Origin: Pyrinomonadaceae bacterium
GTDB lineage: Bacteria; Acidobacteriota; Blastocatellia; Pyrinomonadales; Pyrinomonadaceae
Assembly: GCA_025937955.1 (NCBI GenBank)
Contig: JAICQI010000299.1
Span: 1-7,112, forward strand
DNA: 7,112 nucleotides
Direction: 5' to 3'
The translations under genes and the position numbers were made by a program. The notes beneath the pieces were generated by a model. The model did no database searches. It was not told where the DNA came from and saw only the letters and a program-made list of their open reading frames with translations. Numbering within the stretch: position 1 is the stretch's first letter; each line of letters begins with the position of its first letter. Below, piece by piece: positions 1 to 5,760 of this stretch.

Positions 1-1
1 C

Positions 2-583
2 ACTTATTTCGAAGTCGCGTTCGGTGGGATGAGATCCGCGGCGAAGGACCCGGATTCGAAAGAGGAACCACTGGAGTTGACTCGCAAAACATTTGTCGGC
101 GAAGAGTCGATCAAGATCAGCGGGCAGATCGATCGCGTCGACGTTGCGCGCGACGACACGGTTGTCGCTTACGATTACAAACTCTCAACCGGAGCCAGTC
201 GCAGCGACATCACTTCCGGACGAAGCCTGCAACTTCCGATTTATCTCGAAGCTTTGGAGAGATTGATTCTGCCCGATCATCCGATCGCGGGTGGCGGTTA
301 CTACGTGATTCGCGGCGCGCAGGACCGGCGCAACAAAGGTCTCTACCGCGCGAGCCAGTTGGACTACCTGCGTCTGCGCGCGAAGAATTCTGTCTTCACG
401 GACGAAGACTGGCAACGGATACGCAATGAGGTGGTTGCACGCGTCTGGGATTTTCTCGACGGCATGCGTGCCGGACGATTCGACGTCGATCCTTCGGAGC
501 GCCAGAAGACGTGTCGCTTCTGCGACTACCCATCCGTGTGCCGCTACGATCGCGATCGGATCGATCGAAAAAAATCCGTGTAA
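2..583 (+). CDS. addB: AddB-like nuclease subunit, C-terminal part (5' end outside window)
   Basis: This is the C-terminal nuclease domain of an AddB/RexB-type subunit of the AddAB helicase-nuclease, which degrades and resects double-strand DNA ends for recombination in the cytoplasm. The frame is open to the left edge and reads TYFEVAFGG before the first Met at 29, so that Met is internal and the true start lies upstream. Numbering from that Met, PD-(D/E)XK landmarks are visible: GQIDRVD (32-38, with the metal-binding Asp35), YDYK (48-51, catalytic Asp49 and Lys51), and QLPIY (68-72, the Q-x3-Y motif). Near the end CRFCDYPSVC gives a C-x2-C-x5-C pattern, which in AddB proteins supplies three of four 4Fe-4S ligands; the fourth would lie far upstream, outside the window. 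The last codons (KKSV-stop) fall in a repeat. The stop is 4 nt before the addA start, which supports AddB over an unrelated RecB-like nuclease. Confidence 0.85.
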   Translation, partial: TYFEVAFGGMRSAAKDPDSKEEPLELTRKTFVGEESIKISGQIDRVDVARDDTVVAYDYKLSTGASRSDITSGRSLQLPIYLEALERLILPDHPIAGGGYYVIRGAQDRRNKGLYRASQLDYLRLRAKNSVFTDEDWQRIRNEVVARVWDFLDGMRAGRFDVDPSERQKTCRFCDYPSVCRYDRDRIDRKKSV

Positions 584-594
584 ATCCGTGGCTA
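568..594 (+). repeat. 10-nt tandem duplication spanning addB stop and addA start
   Basis: AAATCCGTG occurs twice, at 572-580 and 582-590, with a period of 10 nt. It is preceded by a run of seven A residues (568-574) and followed by GCTA. The addB stop TAA (581-583) sits at the copy boundary and the proposed addA GTG start (588-590) is the last three bases of the second copy. The unit ending ATCCGTGGCTA resembles ATCTGCGGCTA at 5740-5750 and ATCTGTGGTTA at 4452-4462, so it looks like one member of a junction repeat family. Seen directly: the duplication and its overlap with both codons. Inferred: common origin with the other junction sequences. Confidence 0.7.
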
Positions 595-3500
595 AAATAC
601 TTCTACCAGAACAGGCAGCGGCCGCATACGAGATCGATAAACACGTCTCCGTCACGGCGGGGCCCGGGTCTGGCAAGACTACAGTTCTCGTCGAGCGCTA
701 CCTCCACATTCTCCGCGAACACAGTCTCTCGATCGATCAGATCGTCGCGATCACGTTCACCAACCGAGCCGCGAACGAAATGCACGAGCGCTTGCGCAGC
801 GAGCTCAACCAGATGCTGCGCATCGCCAACGAAGAAGAGCGACGCCGCTGGCTCAACTACAAACGCACGCTTGACGGCGCGGTGATCACGACGATTCATG
901 GATTCTGCGCGCGCATGTTGCGTGAGTTTCCGATTGAAGCGCGCGTCGATCCGCAGTTTCTGCTGCTTGACGAACATCGCGCGGCGATGATGCTCGAATT
1001 GATCGTTGAAGAAGTTCTTTCTGAGTTCATCAGCAACGGCCACATCGAGATCTCGCGTTTGACGCTCGGCGTTGGCCGCAGCAGGCTGGCAGCAGCGTTG
1101 GCCCAACTTTATCGCGCAGCTCGCGGCCAGGGCCTCTCCCTCGAAGACCTCGCGCTCGCCACCGGGAACGTTCACGCAACCGAAGAAGATCACGCCCGCG
1201 CGCTCGAAGAGCTCGAGCGCACCATCGAAGAATTTCTCGGTGTGCGCCGGACGACGAAAGCCTCGATGACCAACCAGGCCGAAGTGCTGGCAGCATGGAC
1301 GGAGGCGCAAAAGTTACTAAAAGCGATTCCTTCGCAGGAAACGCTCGCCGATTACTGCCGCCTGGTAGAAAATTTTCGCGCCCACCGCCCGCAGGCGCGT
1401 CCGCCTGTCGCCGATCACGTGAAAGCATTGGACGATCTCGTTTGGGGCAAAGAGCTTCAGGGACGTGTGCCTCAAGTTTGCCTTGACCTGTTTGCGCGGC
1501 AATACGCGTTGGAAATGGTGAACCTGCTGTTGCGCGTCGACCAGCGACTCAACGAAGAGAAACAGAAGATCTCGGCTCTCGATTTTGACGACCTCGAGCT
1601 GCGAACACTCTCGTTGTTGGAACGACCGGAAGTCATCGCGCGCACTTCAGAACGCTACCGCTTTTTTCTCGTCGATGAGTTTCAGGACACGAACGCCGTG
1701 CAGCGCGTGCTGCTCGAGAGGCTCGCGTTAGCAAAAGGACGACGACCGGCGAATCTTTTTATCGTTGGTGATCGCAAACAGTCGATCTACGGATTTCGCG
1801 GCGCGGACGTCGACGTGTTTCGCGAGATGTCCGCGACGTTGCTTGCGGCAGGCGGCGAAGAAAAACCACTGCAGTTGAACTTCCGCAGCCAGCCGCCGCT
1901 GATCGCGTTCTTCAATCATCTCTTCGCGCGGTTGTTCCAGGTGCCTGACGACGTGCCGGCGAGCGAATATAAGAACCTGGACCAGTTAGGGTATGTGAAG
2001 CATGAGAAGAGCGAGCCGAAACGCGAGCTGCGCGACGAGGGCCCGCTGGTTGAAATGCTGGTCACCACCAAGCCCTCGCTTGAAGACGACCCGCGCGCTG
2101 AACAGGATTCACGCGTGCTCGATGCGCAGCAAGTTGCGCGACGCATCATCGCGCTTACCAGGGAACCCTTGACGAAGAACGGGCGGCCACAGAGTGCCGC
2201 CCCTACAGTTGGACCCCGGGTCAAATATGGGGACATCGCGTTGCTGTTTCGCGCAATGACGCAGGTGCAGATTTATGAGTCAGTGTTTCGTCGCGCGAAC
2301 ATTCCTTATCAAACGGTGCTCGGACGTGGGTTCTACGAACGCGAAGAGATCACCGACCTGATTCAACTGCTGCGCTTTCTCGACAACAAGACTGACGAGA
2401 TCGCGCTCGCGGCAGTGCTTCGCTCCCCGATCTGTGGTCTGTCAGACAATGCCTTACTTGCATTGCGATCCGCGCCGACACTGGATGAAGTTGACACCAC
2501 TGATCCGGTGCGCGGCTTTTCGGCGACACGCAACCTTTACACAGCGTTGCGCCATCACGCGGAAATTGCATTCATTAGTGACGAAGAGCATAAGCTTCTC
2601 GATCGCGCTTGGAAGTTGATCAGCGAACTGGTCGATCGCAGGCACCACTATCCGATACAGGATCTGCTTCGTTACGCCGTCGCCGAATCTGAGTACATGA
2701 CTGTTGTTGCAGCTAATTTTGATGGCGCGCAACGTCTCGCAAACGTCGAGCGACTGTTTACGTTGGCGGCACGTTTTGAGAGCTCGGGCACACATCTGAT
2801 TCGCGACTTTGTGCGCTACGTCGAGGATTTTGAAGCGATCGGCAGTCGCGAGAGTGAAGGACAGATCGATCAGGCGGCGGACGCGGTGCGATTGATGACG
2901 ATTCACCAGGCAAAGGGTTTGGAGTTCCCCATCGTCGTAATTCCCGATCTTCAGCGCCTGTCACGCGTCGCCACAGATAACTGGTTTCTGCTCGATCGCC
3001 ACCAGGGTTTGACCCTTAAGGTTCCCGACGGCCGCGGCAATCTTGTTGCGGGTTGCACCTACACCAATTTCGAGAAACGACACGCATGGCGCGAACAGTT
3101 CGAGAGCATGCGTTTGCTCTACGTGGCCGCGTCGCGCGCTGAAGATCGTTTGATACTGTCAGGAGTTACTGAAGAAATCGCGACCCTTGGTAGCAAGAAC
3201 GACTCGTGGCTGAAGTGGATCTGGCAGTCGCTCGATTTGGGCGACCGGCGTACGAGCGGCGTGGTTGAACTAGATGATGATGTGCAACTGCAACTCACCG
3301 TCAATCTCGCTGAAGAGCCCGAAGAGTTTGAACCTGCGCCGGACGAACCGTTGCAGAAGCCGATGCACTCGGCCGACTCGCTGAACGAAGCTTTTCCGCT
3401 CATCCGTCCCTTTGGCCCGCAGAGCGGCGACGCGATTCACCGCTTCAGCGTCACGCACTTGATCAACTACCAACGCTGCCCGCGGCAGTATTACTTCGAT

Positions 3501-4451
3501 CGCGTGTTGCAACTGCCTTCTGCGGAGCAAATGGCGATCTGGAACAACGCCGAAGCCCCCGAGCCGCCGGCTAATCTGACCGCCACTTTGAAAGGCTCGG
3601 TCATTCATCGTTTCTGTGAACGCTACACCGCCGACCAAAGCGCCGAGGAATGTCTGCGGCAGAGTTTCGACGAAGTCGTCAGACTGCGCCAGGCACAGCT
3701 TTCGGATCGCTTCGTCGAGATCGATCGTGAAGCCGCGCTGAAAGAGTTGCTGCGGCTGGCGCGGAATTATCTCGCCAGCGACGTCTTCAAGCGCGTCGAA
3801 GCTGCTCCGAAGATCCTCGAGCAAAACTCACCGCGGCCCGCCGGAGCCGATGGTCTTTGGAGTGAGCTCGGGTTTCGTCTGCGCAGACCATTAGGAATAC
3901 TTTTTGGCATCATCGACAAACTTCTGATCACACATTCAGCGACAGGCGAACCGGAAATCGAGATCATCGACTTCAAGACAAACCGCATCGCTTACGAGAA
4001 GTCGGACGTGCCGCACGAACCACAGCCGCCGCGCATTCGCGCGCCGAAAGGCGGTCAGTTCGCTTTCGACTTCGAAGAAGCGCCGCCGCCGAAACCAGTC
4101 AACCGGCACCCGTCGCTTGAAGATGCGCTCAAGATTGCCGCGGAAGATTATCAGTTGCAGATGCAAGCGTATGCGCTGGCAGTGCGCGAGCTGTTGCCAT
4201 CGCTCGCGCACGCGAAGATTCGCGTCACGCTGCACTTTCTCGATCCGAACGTCGAAGTGCATTTGTCGGATGAGCTGCTCGAACCGTTACGCGTCGAGCA
4301 GGCGGTAGATCTCGGAATGCAGCGCACGATCTTTTCCGCTGACCCGGCGCTCTTTCCGGTCAAGACGGCGCCTCACTGCCGCATGTGCAACTTCCTGCGC
4401 GTTTGTAATGCGGGCAAGGAGTGGGTTCAAGAAAATTGGGCCACAGATTAA
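588..4451 (+). CDS. addA: AddA-like UvrD/Rep-family helicase with C-terminal PD-(D/E)XK nuclease
   Basis: This is a 1287-residue subunit of an AddAB-type helicase-nuclease: an ATP-driven translocase with a DNA-cutting domain, acting on broken DNA ends. Superfamily 1 motifs appear in order: Q motif Gln9, Walker A GPGSGKTT (25-32), Ia AITFTNRAANEM (54-65), TTIHGFC (101-107), Walker B LVDEFQDT (361-368), III GDRKQSIYGFRGAD (394-407), IV LQLNFRSQ (428-435), V MTIHQAKGLEFP (770-781), VI LLYVAASRAEDR (843-854). The nuclease domain has His1007, Asp1110, DFK (Asp1128, Lys1130) and Q1191-x3-Y1195. Cys964, Cys1264, Cys1267 and Cys1273 form an Fe-S-like ligand set. The length is typical of AddA. I chose GTG at 588 because it places the family-typical PEQ start right before Walker A and sits 4 nt after addB. 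The in-frame ATG at 426 would add 54 residues that merely overlap addB. No Shine-Dalgarno is visible. Oddities are a repeat-encoded linker (532-540) and a proline-rich loop (about 1136-1172). Confidence 0.93.
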   Translation: MAKILLPEQAAAAYEIDKHVSVTAGPGSGKTTVLVERYLHILREHSLSIDQIVAITFTNRAANEMHERLRSELNQMLRIANEEERRRWLNYKRTLDGAVITTIHGFCARMLREFPIEARVDPQFLLLDEHRAAMMLELIVEEVLSEFISNGHIEISRLTLGVGRSRLAAALAQLYRAARGQGLSLEDLALATGNVHATEEDHARALEELERTIEEFLGVRRTTKASMTNQAEVLAAWTEAQKLLKAIPSQETLADYCRLVENFRAHRPQARPPVADHVKALDDLVWGKELQGRVPQVCLDLFARQYALEMVNLLLRVDQRLNEEKQKISALDFDDLELRTLSLLERPEVIARTSERYRFFLVDEFQDTNAVQRVLLERLALAKGRRPANLFIVGDRKQSIYGFRGADVDVFREMSATLLAAGGEEKPLQLNFRSQPPLIAFFNHLFARLFQVPDDVPASEYKNLDQLGYVKHEKSEPKRELRDEGPLVEMLVTTKPSLEDDPRAEQDSRVLDAQQVARRIIALTREPLTKNGRPQSAAPTVGPRVKYGDIALLFRAMTQVQIYESVFRRANIPYQTVLGRGFYEREEITDLIQLLRFLDNKTDEIALAAVLRSPICGLSDNALLALRSAPTLDEVDTTDPVRGFSATRNLYTALRHHAEIAFISDEEHKLLDRAWKLISELVDRRHHYPIQDLLRYAVAESEYMTVVAANFDGAQRLANVERLFTLAARFESSGTHLIRDFVRYVEDFEAIGSRESEGQIDQAADAVRLMTIHQAKGLEFPIVVIPDLQRLSRVATDNWFLLDRHQGLTLKVPDGRGNLVAGCTYTNFEKRHAWREQFESMRLLYVAASRAEDRLILSGVTEEIATLGSKNDSWLKWIWQSLDLGDRRTSGVVELDDDVQLQLTVNLAEEPEEFEPAPDEPLQKPMHSADSLNEAFPLIRPFGPQSGDAIHRFSVTHLINYQRCPRQYYFDRVLQLPSAEQMAIWNNAEAPEPPANLTATLKGSVIHRFCERYTADQSAEECLRQSFDEVVRLRQAQLSDRFVEIDREAALKELLRLARNYLASDVFKRVEAAPKILEQNSPRPAGADGLWSELGFRLRRPLGILFGIIDKLLITHSATGEPEIEIIDFKTNRIAYEKSDVPHEPQPPRIRAPKGGQFAFDFEEAPPPKPVNRHPSLEDALKIAAEDYQLQMQAYALAVRELLPSLAHAKIRVTLHFLDPNVEVHLSDELLEPLRVEQAVDLGMQRTIFSADPALFPVKTAPHCRMCNFLRVCNAGKEWVQENWATD
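2181..2203 (+). repeat. GC-rich palindromic element inside addA, translated in frame
   Basis: GGGCGGC at 2181-2187 is the exact reverse complement of GCCGCCC at 2196-2202, with an 8-nt loop, giving a compact GC-only 7-bp stem. It is followed by CCTACA. The style matches small dispersed GTAGGGGCGG-type palindromes that I recall from intergenic DNA of several bacterial phyla; I have not checked this. Here it is read in frame as GRPQSAAPT (AddA residues 532-540), between the VARRIIALTR helix and the YGDIALLFR strand. Homologues usually have only a short variable linker there. Inferred: insertion of a repeat into a tolerant surface loop. Confidence 0.6.
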
Positions 4452-4459
4452 ATCTGTGG
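4441..4459 (+). repeat. Perfect 9-bp palindrome containing the addA stop codon
   Basis: CCACAGATT and AATCTGTGG flank a single central A, a perfect inverted repeat. The addA TAA stop (4449-4451) covers the centre, so the gene's last codons (A-T-D-stop) are made from the left arm. The 3' side is TTATTATTAAT, not a T-run, and a 1-nt loop would have to open by a few pairs in RNA, so an intrinsic terminator is not well supported. A dimeric DNA-binding protein site or a relic of the same repeat family seen at 568-594 and 5693-5748 is as likely. Confidence 0.65.
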
Positions 4460-4460
4460 T

Positions 4461-4466
4461 TATTAT
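4461..4466 (+). promoter_or_regulatory. Possible -10 element just upstream of the hydrolase gene
   Basis: TATTAT matches 5 of 6 bases of the sigma-70 type TATAAT box and ends 5 nt before the ATG at 4472. If used, transcription would begin at or next to the start codon and give a leaderless or nearly leaderless message, which would fit the missing Shine-Dalgarno. No convincing -35 hexamer lies 16-19 nt upstream; that space is the palindrome. An AT-rich hexamer in a short gap can arise by chance, so this is a weak call. Confidence 0.2.
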
Positions 4467-4471
4467 TAATC

Positions 4472-5692
4472 ATGGCCACAATAAAATCCTTCGACGGACG
4501 CGAGTTCGACGGCTACCTTGCCATACCCGCGAGCGGTTATGGTCCAGGGATTGTCGTCCTCCAGGAGATCTTCGGCGTGAATCATTACATGCGTAGCGTG
4601 GCTGATTGGTACGCGTCGCATGGATTCGTCGCCCTGTGTCCAGATCTTTTTTGGCGCATCGAACCCGGCCTCGAGCTCACCGACAAAGGCGACGACTGGA
4701 ACCGAGCGATCGAGCTTTACCAGGCGATTGACGAAGACAAGGCCGTGGAAGACTCGGCCGCAGCGGTCGAGTTTCTACGTCGCAGCAGTTTGTGCAACGG
4801 CCGCGTCGGTGCGGTGGGTTTTTGCATGGGTGGGAATCTCGCGTACCTGTTGTCCGCGCGCTTCAAGCCTGATTGCGCTGTTGGGTATTACGGCGTCAGT
4901 ATCGAAAAGAGTTTGGATGAAGCGGAGAACCTGAGCGGTCCGTTGCTCCTGCACATCGCTAAGAACGACAAGTTTTGCCCGCCAGACGCGCAGACACAGA
5001 TCCACGCGGCGCTCGCTGGTAATCCGCTGGTCACGATTCACGACTACGAAGGTATGGACCACGCGTTCGGGCGACCTGGAGGCGAGCACTACGACGCTGC
5101 CGCCGCCGAGCTCGCGAATCTGCGCACTCTTGAATTCTTCGTGCATAACCTTGCCGGCGCGGGCATGGCTACTGCGCAACAGACTCTATCCGCGCGTTGG
5201 GACGATCACGTGAAATACGAATTCGCCACGCGCAACACTGACGACACGCTCGAAACGATGGTTGTGGATTCTTACGTGAATCACGTGCCCGTGATGACTG
5301 GTGGCGTGGGCCATGCGGAGCTGCGGGAGTTTTATTCGCAGCGATTCATCCCGCAGATGCCGCCCGACACGGCGATGACGCCGGTGTCGCGCACGATCGG
5401 TGTCGATCGCATCGTTGACGAGATGGTTTTCGAGTTTACGCACACGAGCAAGATGGATTGGATGTTGCCGGAAGTTGAGCCGACGGGCAAACATGTCAAG
5501 GTTGCGTTGGTCGTGATCGTTCACTTCCGCGAGGGCAAACTCGCGCACGAACACATTTACTGGGACCAGGCCTCGGTGCTTGCGCAGCTCGGTTTGATCG
5601 ACTCGTCGAAACTACCGGTCGCGGGCGTCGAGAGCGCGCACAAAGTGCTCGACCCAACGTTGCCGTCGAATGAGCTGATGAACAGAATTTAG
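4472..5692 (+). CDS. Dienelactone hydrolase family protein fused to an NTF2/SnoaL-like domain
   Basis: This 406-residue protein has two parts. Residues 1 to about 230 are a dienelactone hydrolase (carboxymethylenebutenolidase family, alpha/beta hydrolase fold). The oxyanion-region QEIFG has Glu32, the nucleophile elbow GFCMGG has Cys118, the acid is Asp166 in KNDKF, and the base is His197 in MDHAFGRPG. So the full Cys-Asp-His triad and the Glu that polarises the Cys are present and the enzyme should be active. The founding member opens dienelactone to maleylacetate in chlorocatechol breakdown, but many homologues act on other esters, so the substrate is open. Residues about 233-406 match the NTF2/SnoaL-like fold (WDDHVKYEFAT..., ending in a LAHEHIYWDQASVLAQLGL strand-helix), a fold used for small-ligand binding or cyclisation. 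There is no signal peptide, so it is probably cytoplasmic. The ATG at 4472 gives the family-like start; an in-frame GTG at 4421 would lie inside addA. No Shine-Dalgarno is seen. Confidence 0.9.
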   Translation: MATIKSFDGREFDGYLAIPASGYGPGIVVLQEIFGVNHYMRSVADWYASHGFVALCPDLFWRIEPGLELTDKGDDWNRAIELYQAIDEDKAVEDSAAAVEFLRRSSLCNGRVGAVGFCMGGNLAYLLSARFKPDCAVGYYGVSIEKSLDEAENLSGPLLLHIAKNDKFCPPDAQTQIHAALAGNPLVTIHDYEGMDHAFGRPGGEHYDAAAAELANLRTLEFFVHNLAGAGMATAQQTLSARWDDHVKYEFATRNTDDTLETMVVDSYVNHVPVMTGGVGHAELREFYSQRFIPQMPPDTAMTPVSRTIGVDRIVDEMVFEFTHTSKMDWMLPEVEPTGKHVKVALVVIVHFREGKLAHEHIYWDQASVLAQLGLIDSSKLPVAGVESAHKVLDPTLPSNELMNRI

Positions 5693-5748
5693 GCCGCAGA
5701 TGAACGCGGATAAACGCTGATCTGCGTTCTTCTGCGTTCATCTGCGGC
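5693..5748 (+). repeat. 56-nt near-perfect hairpin between hydrolase and permease genes
   Basis: The arms GCCGCAGATGAACGC (5693-5707) and GCGTTCATCTGCGGC (5734-5748) are perfect reverse complements of 15 nt. The interior keeps pairing almost to the centre, with three mismatched positions (5711/5730, 5712/5729, 5718/5723) and one G-U pair. The sequence also has a 10-nt rhythm (TCTGCGTTC at 5721-5729 and again at 5731-5739). It starts immediately after the hydrolase stop codon and ends 12 nt before the permease ATG. It lacks a downstream T-run, so rho-independent termination is not the obvious role; stabilising the 3' end of the upstream message, attenuation, or a mobile palindromic repeat are possible. 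Confidence 0.75.
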
Positions 5749-5760
5749 TAATACCTGATC

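Noticed and set aside
547..568. Clustered palindromes CGATCGCGATCG and TCGATCGA near the addB end
   Set aside because: They encode the repetitive Arg-Asp tail DRDRIDR with preferred codons CGC/CGA and GAT, and GATCG is common throughout these genes, so codon use explains them.
426..587. Longer addA start at the in-frame ATG at 426, adding 54 residues
   Set aside because: The extra peptide overlaps addB's conserved C-terminal cysteine region in another frame and has no match to AddA N-termini, which begin shortly before the Q motif and Walker A.
603..1310. Long minus-strand open frame (235 codons) opposite addA, and similar ones at 3270-3824 and 5186-5554
   Set aside because: The peptides are rich in Arg, His, Gln and Ala with no recognisable domain, and they sit opposite strongly conserved coding sequence; they are mirror frames of GC-rich genes.
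4441..4470. Intrinsic terminator after addA
   Set aside because: The palindrome is not GC-rich, has a 1-nt loop, contains the stop codon and is followed by TTATTATTAAT rather than a T-run.
4421..4471. Upstream GTG start for the hydrolase at 4421
   Set aside because: It lies inside the end of addA and adds a 17-residue peptide unrelated to the family; ATG 4472 begins the usual dienelactone hydrolase N-terminus.
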